Shown here: positions 38,101 to 51,370 of the stretch, piece by piece | Layout: each line of letters opens with the position of its first letter | Position numbering within the stretch: position 1 is the first letter of the stretch | DNA from: Ifrita kowaldi | Taxonomy: Eukaryota; Chordata; Aves; Passeriformes; Cinclosomatidae | DNA: 64,000 nt | Assembly: GCA_013398055.1 (NCBI GenBank) | Contig: VZRS01009438.1 | Span: 62,001 to 126,000, forward strand | Direction of reading: 5' to 3' | Position numbers and translations under genes: made by a program | Notes under the pieces: generated by a model | Told to the model about the DNA's origin: nothing | Seen by the model: the letters and a program-made list of their open reading frames with translations, nothing else | The model's database searches: none

Positions 38101-41100
38101 TTGGTGAGTTTGCAATCAAAGGGACATTTATCGGATATTTTAATCTAAAACAAACAAAACCAGTACTGTATTCAGTAGTGTAAGGTTCTACCTGTTCCTC
38201 TAAGCACCCACCTACCATTCTGTAGCATTAACATTAATTTTCTATGTGTGTGAATATTGTTTTCTCCAATATAAACAGAAGATGAAATCTAACAAGTCGC
38301 TGACTGTTGCATTTCCTCTGTGAAAGCTGATAAACAGAAGTTTCTTTAAACAAAGCACATACTTAAGCTATGACCTGCATTGATGCCAAGCATCCTTGAG
38401 ACTAAGAATTCAGTGTGACTCAAGAAATCCTTTCCTATGGATGTTCCCAGCTGCATTAGAAAAGGAAGAAGGAACCCATGCAAGGAAAATAAAGTTTCAT
38501 AAAGACAGGGAAGGAGCCAAATGCTGCCCAGCCGTCTGCTGTGGGGGCTGCAGCACTCTATTAGATTTAGTTCCTCTTGAGCATCTGGCATTTGCTGCTT
38601 TGACAAACACACTGATCTGATTCAGGACAGGAATTGCTACTTTTTGAAATGCTGTCATATACACAATGTCAAAACTGGAGATTTTTCTTTCCTTAGCTTT
38701 TTCATTATGGTAAAGTTTTGTTTATATCTAACAGATAAGAAAATTGCCGACTGAAGTCTGATTTTATGTTGACAGTATCTCTTTACAGTGAGTTTAACAA
38801 CAAGATAAACAGTAGAATCAGAAATCCAATCATAGCTTTTAACTTTTCATCTTATGTTTTAGTTTCAAGACTATTCTTTCTTGCAAAATGTTTAAACCAC
38901 TACCCTGAGTTTACTTCTCACTTGTTAGCCAGGCAATAAAATTAAAAGGGCATTGCAAAAGTGGGAAATGAAAAGAAAAAAATTTAGATAAACAGATAGC
39001 ACATTAGATATGCTTAGAAACGTGCATTAGCACATGGGATGTCTCTTGTAACAGATGATGGATCACATAAAAGCTACTCACACCAATGAAAGTTATAGTC
39101 CATTTTCATGACCTTTATCAATAGCCTAAGATTGACTAGAAGTTGCATAAAAACAAATAACAGAAGAGATACTGTACCCAGTCCTGTAGCCTGTCTCACC
39201 TGCAGTGATTAATCCCACATGAATTAAATTAGAGCATTCCTATTTATACAACCCTTATTTTCAGACTGGAGTGACTGCCATCTTTCACGCTGATGGTTTT
39301 TACCATCCTCATACCATCTCCAGTCTCTCCCACTTTTTAAGTGACTCCATGAATGGGAAAAATAACAAATTTCACTTTAAAAGAACACAAGGGTACATCA
39401 ACTCATTCTTAAATTATTTCTTTCTATGCCTGTTTCAGTGTGTGAATCTTGCTGAGGCCCCACATTCTAGCAGTCAGTAAAACAGATGTGTTCCAGCTAA
39501 GGCTCCATATGACAACACTGCCTGAAATACTTGTTTACCCCATGGTAACCCTTCCTAACTAGAGAAGAAGGGCCTTGGTCACTTATTCAAGACTCCCAGA
39601 AGCCAGGTAGCCAAGTCAAAGCTCTTGCAGACAGACTGCACACACACCTGCACCAGTCTCCCTGCACAGGGCACACAGAGTGCTTCAACCCCACGTGTGT
39701 TCTGACACCAGACCAGTGTTACCAGAGTTACAGGCTGTGCATTCACTATCTGCCTGACTTTTCCCAGCTGGACCTATGGGAGCTTCAGTGAGGACATTCA
39801 GAGTGTTTTTGCTATTCCTGCTGCAAATGGCATCAAGTTACAGAGACATGAGGCTTCAGGACTATTCTCATTCATTTCCAGTTAGATATGCCAAGGTGAC
39901 CATCAGAACAAAATCCACTGAGCTATTCAGCATAATATTCCACAAGAAGAGGGGATGTTACTTTCCACAGCGATGGCAACCATGGGCACACACAGACAGC
40001 AAGACTTGAAATACAAACAACAACTCAGTACAAAATTCAACAACTCTATCTACGGCATGGGCAGATGCTGGTCTGCCCCCTCAGTACCAGCAGAGAAAGG
40101 ACATCAAGGCTAAAGAAAGCATTATGGTAACTCTTCCAAAATTAGTGTATCAAATATCAGCCTCTCTCATTGGCCATTCTAAAGAGACACAGAATGAATT
40201 CAAATACCATTCCTTTAAGGATCCAATCTATTAGTAAGACAATCCCCAAATGAATGGAAAAGAGGAACAATGGAGCACATCCACCATAGAATTCCCCAAT
40301 GGCATGCTATCAACAAATCAAAATTTCTACAGACCGGGATAAAAGTACCTTCAAAAATGTATAGGGGGGAAAAAAAACAAATCTTCAGAGCAGAACACAG
40401 AAATGATCATGACAACTACCAGCCTAACATACTAACCAGTTTTTTCATCCTCTTCCTAATAGTTTTTGCTCCAGTGCATATGTTGTACTCTGATTCCCAA
40501 GACAGTAAGTTGGTTGCCTCAGCTAATAGAAAATACCTTTCAAAAATGAAGTCATTATTTAAAACCACTGGAAGATTTAATAGGCCAGCTCACTCACCCA
40601 AGCTACTAACATAAGCAATTAACAAAATGTTTCAGCCAAAAATGTGGTACAGTTATTAAGTTTCTTAGTTGCGGTTAATCTAGAGAGATGGCTCAGCAGA
40701 ACTCAGTCATATTCTGATTACTGGTAAAAATATACATTCAAAGGTGTGGGTCTGTGATGCAATGAGAGCAGAAAAAGGTGGGCAGGTCAGAGAAACACAG
40801 ATTCTGTCAATCTCAAGACTGGTAACAGGACTGTTACCATCACCTGCACTGTGGGAACATCTAGGGAATATTCCAGACTGGCACTGTAAAAATACTTGTA
40901 ACATTTCTTGCCCAAGGGCTGACAATCCTTGTCCCCATGACTAAAAGTCTGGAGGCCATCTGGCAGTGTTCCAGTAACATACACTCTCCTCTGATGCTGT
41001 AGCTAGACCCTACTTCAAAGGCTGCAAAACCCTGTCACATTAGGAAAATGAAGATTATTTACAAACTGATAACTGGTTTTTAAGATATTCCTCCATGCAA

Positions 41101-41339
41101 CCACACTCAAAATAAGTATGAAGTGTAAAGCTGTGCAACTGCACAACAAACTGCATTGGCTAGTAACAAAGTAGTGCTCAGATTAGACAGTTTAATAGGA
41201 TTTGAAGTCTATATGGAAAGGAAAAATTCCTCCCTCATCACTATTACTTCAGTTTCTTCTTCCTTGTCTTCAAAATCCACAAATATGAAAGATCCTTTGC
41301 TAGACTGACCAGCACTGGCAGAGTGAATACAGCATCACC

Positions 41340-41367
41340 TGTGCTAAGGACATGGGTCCTTAGCACA
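41340..41367. repeat. Perfect inverted repeat with 12-bp arms
   Basis: The arms TGTGCTAAGGAC and GTCCTTAGCACA are exact reverse complements around the four-base centre ATGG. After a four-base bulge (CACC), a further four pairs, GCAT (41332-41335) with ATGC (41368-41371), could extend the stem. The loop is too short and the stem too short for a typical microRNA precursor. No gene or transposon is recognised around it. Confidence 0.95.
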
Positions 41368-43084
41368 ATGCAGAAAGCCCTGCTTTAAATTGTTGTTTGT
41401 CAGCAGGGTATCATTCTGCACATGGCAACTCTGCACTGAATGAAGAACTGGAAGTAGGACAGATCTGTTTCCAAGGGGCTACACCCAGGTTAGTGAGCCC
41501 TGAATTTTAATTAGGTTATTTTAATTAGCACGGGTGCCTGAAATATGGCTGAGCAGGAGAGATGCTTTGGAATATCCTCTGATTCTGAAGAACTCAGCAG
41601 CAGCAACTCCAGCAACATTTAGGTATGCTATGAATAACTTATACAATATATTCTATAGCTCCATCCGCTCCCAGGCACAAGAAACCATTTCTCTCAGGTC
41701 TGTCCTGCACACTTCAAACCAGCTCCCACAGACCAAGAGATCACAAGGAGCAGAAACGTGACCATACCTGCTGGGACAGCTCTGTCGCAGAGTTCCACAG
41801 CTCAACGCTAGAGGCATCACATCCCACGAGCAAGAACACACAATGGAGCTTGGAAAAGCATGCAATAATCACTGTGGTATGCATGAACCCCTGAGAGGAT
41901 CCAACAGGCCTGCACAATTTGGGCTGGCTCCAAGCTGTTTGCAATAATTATTAACTAGAGCTTTGGGCAGCGTCTTGTAGGTTCGTTTTTTGAACATTGC
42001 AACTGAAGTCAGTTCTTCTTTAATTTACATGGGACTTGCTACTCTAACCAGGTGGTTGTGATTTGCAGGGTTTTCACAACACTTGCTCCTCTCGCTGCTT
42101 TTTTCCCCTCAGCTTAAGGTTCATACCATGTTTTTGTTCAAGGGGTTTTTTGTTTTCTTTTCAGATTTAAGTTTAAAAGCATGAAATAACCAACCCCCTG
42201 GTTTTTGCCTGCTTTCTAATTAATGCCATTAAATATCACCACCCAAAAAAGACACAAGGTGATCTGAATCTTTGCCAAAATTAACCAAGAAGTGCAATAA
42301 TGGTGAAGGTAGGTGAAAATTTTATGTGACCAATCTCTCCACCAAGGCATATACTTTGTTAGTAAATAAATTCAGAAAAGAGCTTTAAGGACCTTTTGGA
42401 GGCCACCAGTCTCAAAAAATAATAGATCGGAACTTCTCTGGTAGAATCCATGATATACAGGGAGGGGTATTAGCAAATTAGTATGGTGGGAAGTGATTAT
42501 AAATTGTATTAAATAAACAGCTGTGGGAAGAACAAAGGACTGGAAAACAACAAACTAGAAAGAAAGCACAGTACCTGTGTGTCATCACAAAAGACATCAC
42601 CATCTGAATGCCCATATTTGTATTGCAACTACAAAACCAGGCCTATTTCATCTTTGGGGGCTTTCTTGGCTAAGTTTTAATAGATTTTTCTAAATATATC
42701 CTGCTTTCATTACTCAAAACACTGAAAAAAGCTCACTCTTGCTTAGAATTGAAGACATAAAAAAGAAAAATTACTTTAGATAAAGCATTAACTGCATTGT
42801 GAGTATAAGCATAATTAAAAGGAACAGTTACACAGAGACAGCTTAATTTCAGCATTTTAAGAAAAAAAATGAACACAAATTGGGGATTCCCCCCTCCCTT
42901 TTCTTCACTGAACAGAATTCAGCAGCTGAGCTTTCTGGGCTCCAGGAAGGCTACACTGAGTAAACTCAGCCAACCACAAGGTTGAAAATGTAGCAGACGT
43001 ACCATAAAAATTTAGTAATGCTTTTAAACTACTTCTCACCTCACTGGTTTGATGGTGGTGTGGTACAGTTATACAATATGTGCT

Positions 43085-43098
43085 GTTGCCAAGGCAAC
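43085..43098. promoter_or_regulatory. Candidate RFX X-box
   Basis: GTTGCCAAGGCAAC is a perfect inverted repeat with a two-base centre and fits the RFX-family X-box consensus GTNRCC-N(0-3)-RGYAAC at every position. An E-box CAGCTG follows 16 bases later (43114-43119). RFX factors control ciliary, testis and neuronal genes, and DNM3 is expressed in brain and testis, so an intronic enhancer is plausible. Binding is not shown by the sequence. Confidence 0.5.
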
Positions 43099-44212
43099 TC
43101 CATCTCACCTCGACAGCTGCTGCAGCTTCAGCAAAGCAACATGATGAGTTGTGGCAACTCTGAAATTTACCTTTTTTTAAAGAGTGTTTCCAGCTATAAA
43201 GCATTTTCAGATGAATCTCTGGAGTTCTTTATCCAAGGACTATGACTATTTTTCAAAAGAAATCTTTTCCTGTATTCTAGTGGAAACATTGTGACACTAA
43301 GTTCAAAAACATATTCACATATTCTATTAAATCAGATTTGTGCCTGGCACTTTTATACCTGGTGTAGAAACAATATCGTGCCTCTGTGCTCATTCAGTGT
43401 AAGTGCAAGAATATTGCATCCCTGGCAACAATACGAGCCTGCCTGGACAGTTTAGCACGTCCTTTTCCGTTAGAGGAGGGAAAAAAGTCTAACTTCTAGA
43501 AGCAGAGAAAGCCTAAGTTCTAACCCATCCCTTCAACAGGAGCCAAACTGTAATATTGCTTCAACCCCATTTTAAGCAGGGCTAAAATAAAGGGTGCAAT
43601 CCAAAACAAGATTTTGTGAAAAGAAATCGGCACAGAGTCCTTCTGTGATAAAGGCTTTAGTGGAGGGAGGTGGCTACAGTCTCGTGGTCCAAACCCCAAA
43701 GAATTTTTTTATTTTTCATGTCCTTGGCTTCATGGACAGTGCTGTGTGAGCAAGGACTAGAAAAAGAATCAGAACATTACGAGCCTTCCCCACAGTAAGT
43801 ATCGACTGCAGTTTTTAAGAAGATTCAGTGCTATTTCTTTCTTTTTTCTCACCCTACTTGGGTACAGAACCAAAGTAAACATAAGACAGTAGAGCAAGCC
43901 GGTGAGGGTGTTTTGTGAAACTCAGCCAAAGTTTCTGCTACTTTAATTTGGGGAGAAAAATAAGTGTTACAAAATGTCTGGGAAAAGTTTGTGCTGAGAA
44001 AGCACACAAGTGTTTAAAGGTGGGCAACGCAATTTATTGACGAGGAAGAATATAAAAAGTGCTTCAAAATAATTAGGGAAATGACAGATTTATCTATTTC
44101 TATTTAAATCAACAAAGCAGTAAAGCAAAAGCTGTCTTTTCTCCAGCCTAGGCTTTTTTCCTTCCTTTCCCTTCCCCTTTTCTTGTCTTCCCATGCCTGT
44201 TGTAACGCAGGT

Positions 44213-44230
44213 CTGTCCGAGAGCGGACAG
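44213..44230. repeat. GC-rich 7-bp hairpin
   Basis: CTGTCCG and CGGACAG are exact reverse complements around an AGAG loop. It lies in a short locally CpG-containing stretch (about 44200-44250). The function is unknown. Confidence 0.9.
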
Positions 44231-44653
44231 CGGTGGCAGAGGGAAGACGCTGGCCCTGACTGTGTATGCTGTGAGTTCTCCTGCACTGAGAGCCTGACAT
44301 TTAACCAGTTCTGGGTAACAGCATATTTACCACCTTCCTTTCCACTCCAATCTGCAAATACAACACAAGGAAGGGCCACTTCTTTTTTATTTTCCCTTTC
44401 TGTTAAGTAAATCCTCTCTATATAAAAACTTTCAAGTGCCCCTCTGCCTCTTAATCGACCTTCACCACAAAAATATCCTGATACAGAACTTACAAATGCC
44501 TCGTAGTGCTCATAAAATTTTCAATGCATAACACACGCAATCCTTGTGATTCTCCTCTACTATCCTGCAGTTCAAATCGTCAAGGCAAAAGCTCCCGCTG
44601 TAACACTGAAACTGCAAAGAATCTGCTAAATTCAGTGATACTAAAAGAGTTGG

Positions 44654-44695
44654 AAAAAACCAAAACAAAACCCAAACCAAAACAAAAAAAAACAA
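44654..44695 (+). repeat. A/C-rich low-complexity tract
   Basis: A run of AAAAC and AAACC type units made entirely of A and C over about 40 bases. Confidence 0.85.
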
Positions 44696-47600
44696 GGAGC
44701 AAAGAATGTACCTAATTACCACTAATCCTGCCTATTAGATTTCATTCAGACACCACAACTTCTTTCAAATAACCCCAGTTTATTTTTGAAAAAAATTCCT
44801 TTCTTCAGGCAGGATATGGGGGAGGAGTCAATCAGTGATGTTTTACACATGCACATCTGGATACAGTCCAATTATTCCCCTTATACATTCGTCCAGTTGT
44901 TTTCATTTTACTCCATGCTCTGGCATTCATAAATTTGTGAGATTAATTGTGTGTGAGCGTCTGCAGTCTTGGATCTGGGCACGGGTTTAGCTGCAACACA
45001 GCTAGAAGTCAACATTAAAGAGAGCTCCAGTTCACAAAACACAGTTTACATTTATACATCTTTGGTACAGTAAGGATTGAAGCAACCATCATCCTTACCA
45101 CATGCATCAAATTGGTAAGATTAATTCAATATCAACTACATTTTGTTACTGTAGTTAGTGTGAACCTCATGAGTACTTAATTACTCAGCGTTAACTGCAA
45201 AAGAAGGATTTTTTTTATTAGTAGTAGTATTTTAGGATTTGTTTGGTTGTGGGTTTTTGGGATAGTTTTTAGTTTTTCTTGGTGTGATTTCATTTGCCTT
45301 TGCAAATCATAAGCCATTGCAAGGACAGAAGCATTTTAAACCTGGGGTCCAGCTAACGCAGCAGATTCTGCCACTCTGGCCACCACCAGGGTCTACAGAG
45401 TTGGCTAATCCAGCAACTTGGGAAATGCCCCTGTCAGAGGTATTCCCGTGTCAAGCTCTGACTCCTTGCTGCTGTAACTTGCTATTTACAGTCTCCAGCA
45501 AAGGCAGACATGAAGGTTGTGACTGAGCTCCTGCAATGCTCTGGCTATTCCAGGCTGCTGGAACAGCCCCCTTTGGGGCCAAAAGCAAGTGAGCTCAAAC
45601 CAATCACCAGCACAGGGAAAGCGAGGGGGCTAAACAACTGCTTCTCCTCTCCTGGGGCCAAGACTTCCATTTACTGATGTTCTGTATTTTATGTGCAATT
45701 TACTAACCAAAACCAGCTGTTTCCTCAAGTTCTCTGCAATTTATTGTTTTGCAAAATCAGTTTCACATTACACTTCTGATCAGTGCAGTTCCACATGAGA
45801 GCTACACAACTGAGGTGAGGTATTAAAAAGCCAGGGGTCGAAGGTCAAGAATCTGCTCACTTGACTGCAAGCTTTGTGACCCAAATACAGTGCTGGATGC
45901 ACAAATCCCACTTGGGCTCCAAGAGCACAGGCAATTCTAGGCTGTGATGTAGCAGTCAAAGCAGGGTGACAAGGGAGTCGAACTGTGCCCAGTTCCTGAA
46001 GCTTATCCAAAAGCAGCTCAGTGCTGGCAGGAACAGCTAGACAGTTACAGGTTGTTTTGGTTTGGCTGGTTTTGTGCAAGATGGCTGTTATATTTTTGAA
46101 CAATTGTCCATCAGATTCGATGGGATTTTTACAGAAGATAAATGGAACCTTCTTACAACTACCTAGGTCTTTTCCAAAAATCTTGATGAACTGTGCGAGA
46201 GTCAATCTGGGTACAACACCATTTCAAATTCAGCAGATGATTCTAATCTAACATTTTTTAACTCACTCACATTTCCCATTGTTAATCCATCTTGTGGATT
46301 GATCTTCGAAGATCTCTCAAATCTGTAGCTCTTGATAAGACACAGCAGTGGAAAAAAAAACAAAAAACAAACCCAAAACAACTCTTCAAGCCAGGAGATT
46401 TTACAGTTTCTCCAACCCATGAAATTCTGCTTCGCTTTTGTTCATGCAGAAGGAAAACATCTTGAGTTGGGCATTTGTCGTGCCCACAATATCTGAATCT
46501 GACGAAGAATCGCCACTGCACTGAGACAATTTCCTCATCCTGTCAGCCACCACTGCTAATCCCTACAACTCCTCTGGCAATGCTGAAGGGTGAAGGTCTA
46601 AAAGGCAGAGAGAGTGGTTACAGTAAGTTTATTACATAGGGGTGGGGCATACATAGCTGATCTCCCCAGCACTGCAGTGCTCCCACAGCTCGCACTGTGA
46701 CACTTGAGGATTGGACCAGCTGTGAAGTTCAGTCCCTCGCCCTGAACCTCCACCTGTAGAGTTGCATCCAACATTAATAGTTGAATAAACTCTTTTAATC
46801 TTCCTTCCTTCTTAAAGTTAGGAAATCATACCCAAAACCAACCAATGTTACAACTTAAATGAAATTCTTTCAACATCAAGCACCTGAGAGTCAGGGAATG
46901 CCAGATTTATGGCTGCACATACAACCTCCATTCCGCTCCATGTGTGTACGCATTGTGATTAAGTATCTGATTACGTGATTGTGCACTGGTTTTCTCTAGG
47001 ACTCCTGCCTCATTCACTGTGCAGAAAGCACATACAAGAGGAGAGAATTACATTTGTACAAACAACCATAAATCTACTATTTCCTAGCTTCTGAGTACTT
47101 GACTTTGCAAACAATGTTCCTTTCATGTAGATTTCTGGTTGTAATACTTGTACAGAGTACACCTAAAAACACTGCAGCAACTTAAATGACAGTATAGTCT
47201 AAGAGTACAGAATCAATTTTTGAAACCTACTCATTTTATGGATGTAACATTTGCAAAAACTCTCATTCCATGGTTGCACTATCTTGCTTATAAAAGTCAT
47301 ATTTTCCACACAATAGAGGCAGTGTAAAAATTAAAACAAGCTGCAGACTGATTGACCAAGTTGTCTGAATTATTCTCTTTCTTCCCAACAATGAACTGTG
47401 CTCTCTGAGCTCCAAGTAAACAATTACGAAGGGTGGGGGTGGAGGTTGGAGGGCAACCTATAGTAAATAGCATTTTAATTGCACTCTTACAAAAAATACA
47501 AGGAAAATAGTAACACATAAAATAAGCCCCATTTTCCCTTTAAAGCTACCAGAGACCATGGAGCGGTTTTAGCAAAGCAGCAGCTCTGAGGTGCAGGCGA

Positions 47601-48745
47601 GGGCACAAATCTTACCCAGCACAACTTGCAAGAAAAACAGAAAGTAGTGCTTACAAATTTCTGGAATCATGTCTTCCAAGGCAGTATAAAGTAGCCTTTA
47701 TACCTGAGTTAGACTATCAGAGCATCAACGGCTACGATGGAAGAGACCCAGTGCACACTGCAGCTGCTGGCTCAGCAGGTGGCACTGGATAAATACACAT
47801 ATGATACTTTTACTCCATAGCTCCCAAGCAGTTGTCCAAAAGCACTGTTTATTAAGCTGGTTCTGTTTCAAAAAAACAGCCATAAAAATAGTATTGAAGG
47901 GTCCCATATAATCAGGTCTCATTGGTTCTACTTTGAGAGCTCATGGAGGAAAACTCCATGCCAATTCTGCCAGGGATTTCTGCCACAGCTCCTAAAGACA
48001 CATACATCCTGCAGTTTCTGGTACTCAGCTAAATCTGGCTCACTCACCTCCTTTAACCACTGGGGTATTTTTTACTGGGCAGAAGCACACAGAACTTTGC
48101 AAACTACTGTTTGTACTTTACTCTCTCATAGCCGTGTGAGCAAGTAGGGCAGTGAGCATCAGAAAACAGTAAAATTAAAGTCTAGCCCCCAAATAGTCAG
48201 CACTAAGAAGATTACAAGTAGAGGTGTAGTATCTCCCTGAATATCTGTCTCCTTTTCTGGTTGTTTTCCATGCTGTCCAAGGCTTGAAGGAATTCTTAAA
48301 CTTTCTCTTTGACATTGGGAAGAAACTGGCACAAAGTTCTGAAGGAAATATCCTTAGCAAATTCAAGATTTTCACTAGACAGAATAAACACTTCAACTAA
48401 ATTTGGTTTCTCATTTCTATTGGAAACAAGTAAGCAGGTCTCCAATTTTGCCATTCATTCAGGAATTTTCATAGCATGGCTTACAATGAGTCTCAATGGA
48501 GATGGAAAGCAGATTGCAGCCTTTTCCAGTGAAATGCGACTTTATTACAAAAGCAGTATGGAAGCAAGGAGAGGTTTCTGTTAAGGTACATAACTATGCT
48601 TTAGCAATGCCCTCAATACATAATGTCTCCACTGAAAGGTACAAACAGGGTCATTCATTTTCAGAAGTTATAAGAGATAATTACAGGACATCAAAGCAGG
48701 ATTTTTCCTCACATGCACACTAGAGAAACAACTGTGTTTCAAAAT

Positions 48746-48768
48746 TAATATTGTTCAGAACAATATTA
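48746..48768. repeat. Perfect 23-nt palindrome
   Basis: The arms TAATATTGTTC and GAACAATATTA flank a single central A. The arrangement TGTTC-A-GAACA resembles steroid-receptor half sites, but in the wrong orientation and spacing for a canonical element (AGAACA, three bases, TGTTCT). Confidence 0.95.
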
Positions 48769-51341
48769 GCAAACCAGTTCGAACAGCAAGTAATAAATAT
48801 ACAGAAAGAGTTTCTAAGACTAACTTCTCATTGCCTAGTGGGAGTGATCAGACAATGTCCTTTACCTGCTCAAACCAAGTCAAGGTGAACATATTCAGGT
48901 ATAGTAGACACAAAGTGCCAATTTTAATTATCTGTGTTTCCACATAGCAGAAGACAGAACTAATGTTCATTCCTAAGCAGCCACCTAGCTGTGACTGAAG
49001 GGTTAACTAAATACCAACGCCTTCATTTCTTAACCAGCTAACAAAGTCTTCAAGCACACCTACTCCAACCTTTGGATGCTCTTTTGGCATCCAACACCTG
49101 CATTTGCACCACAAAGCCTTGGAGTACTTAGCTGCTATTGCCAAGTTGAATTTTTATCATTAAACTTCCAAACATCATATGAAGATTTCTGGGAGGCTGC
49201 CAATACTATTGAGGCTCCTTGTGGTGTTCTAACAACATATTCTAAGGCTTGTAGTGCCACTTGTTCACATGAGACAAATCTCCACCACAGAGCCTGCTCC
49301 CTTCTCCCAACTCTCCCTTCCCAAGATTGTCGTCCTCCCCACTTCTCCAATCTTTCATCTGACAGTATTTGCTCAGGATCTTTTCTGCTATTTTTCCTTT
49401 ACTGACATAGACTCCACTTTCCCTTTCTTCATAAATGCATCCCAAGGTCCACAGAAATAAGAACCTGGAGATTTAGCAAATCTTAACAAGATGAGGCCAC
49501 TGCAATAACATTTACTTTCACAAGACATACTGAACAATTTTAATTGCCTCAAATCAGGTATATCACTATCATTGCAAACCAAGTCACAAATTATCTTGGG
49601 GAAGGTAAGTAGGGGTAAATAAATGAAACACAGTTATGATTCACCTATGCAAAAGAACTAAGATCAATCTCATCAAAAAAACTCCACAGACTCAGTCAGA
49701 CAAGCGTGTTATGATGCACAATACAAGAGAACAAAATTCATTGCTAGTAGTAAAGCTACATTAAAAGAATGAATCACCAACACCTTCATAAATGTAAGGA
49801 GTGTAGCATGGTGTAAAACATCCGATTCTACACAGAAGACTATGAATTGGGTACAGGTTTAACAGCTCTCCCTGATGTTACCTCCTGATACTGTAACGTA
49901 AGGCCTCACTTCTGACTTCCTGGCTCTAGAGAATGTTTTTCTTTAATTATATGCACATACCCTATGTAAAAGGAATTTACCATTAGTTTTTTAGCCTTTA
50001 GCAGACATATTAAATAATTACTTTAAAATACTGACATTTATGATTGGTAGTGAAGATAAATGTAGCCTCTATCCAAAATTCTGTGTGAAATTACAATGCA
50101 GCAGGTGAATAATGCAGGCATGATTTCCACAGGTTCCTCTCCAGGGGATGTTCTTTCCAAACTCAACTCCATGTGGTATAGAAAGGTCACATATTATGAC
50201 AGATTGGCCACAATCTAACAGTTTTTCCTTCTATATGACCAGTTGAGTGGAAAGCAACAAAACAACAAAAGAATAAAAAGGAAAATAAAAAACAGATTTC
50301 CATCAGAGTATTCACAGATTAATGGCTAAACGGTTAAGTGGGACCAGACTGGTTCTGGGGAGCAAAGGGACTGGGTGCAGAAAGCATTGCACTATTAAAT
50401 CTTCTAGATGGCAATTCTTAGGAGATCATGGCTTGCAGATACAATAGTGGAAGAGGGGAAGTCCCTGGGGGAAGGCATTGAAGGTCCCTGAAGTCAGAGA
50501 TTGATAAATGGTGATAGTATCAGTTCAAGAAACTGAAAGATGACACAAGAGATGTGGTTTTGAAAACACAGATGGAAAAATATGGCCTTCAGACCACATG
50601 GCAAAGGAGACTCCACTCAAGTTCCAAACTGAATCCAGTGCATTGAAGTTCAAAGTAGTCTTAGACAAATTTTACAGGTGTTAAGGATCCAGAAGCACTA
50701 ACTGACAGATAATATTCCAGTCAGGCTGGATCCAAACATGACCTCTCTGTAAACCTCTTCTCATAAGACCGAGGCAATATATTAAAGACTTCTTTTTTCT
50801 CCTCTAGCTGTTCAAATGCAGGACTTCTGAGAGTTATCATAAAGGGGACACTGCAGGAGATTTTGTGAAACAGAATTCAATCTACAGCCTATGAAACATA
50901 ACTTTACACACAAACCATCTCCCATTGAATAATTCCCTAGTGTCTCTTGCCTAACTTCAAACATTCTCTACTACCTGTTTTTTGCTACTATTTTATCACA
51001 GCTCCAGACAAACACTTGCATTGCACTGCAACAAGTTCTTCTGAAGGATTTACAGAAAAGAGAAAGAACCCAAAGTAGAAATAATTTGCTCAAGGTCATA
51101 CACGTTTATGACAAAGACAAGTGCAAAAATCATGATTCAGTCTTCATTCAATCATACTGCTTATCTTATCAAAAAATACATTTAATTCTTCAGAATGTTT
51201 CCAACACTGAGGATCTACGGAGCTTCCTTCCCTTCTATCTCTCCTGAGTTAATGCTTTTCCAGCATATCCTCCTGTGGATGGAATCATCATCATTGTGTC
51301 TCTAAATCTGCAAGTCTATAATGAAAAATTAACAACTTGTG

Positions 51342-51370
51342 AAAAAACAAACAAACAAACAAAAACAAAC
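51342..51370 (+). repeat. AAAC tetranucleotide microsatellite
   Basis: About six AAAC units with one AAAAAC interruption, in the upstream DNM3 intron. Confidence 0.92.

Noticed and set aside
45780..46205. Minus-strand open frame of 141 codons on the DNM3 strand.
   Set aside because: It does not resemble any dynamin segment or other protein I know, and no convincing exon borders fit it.
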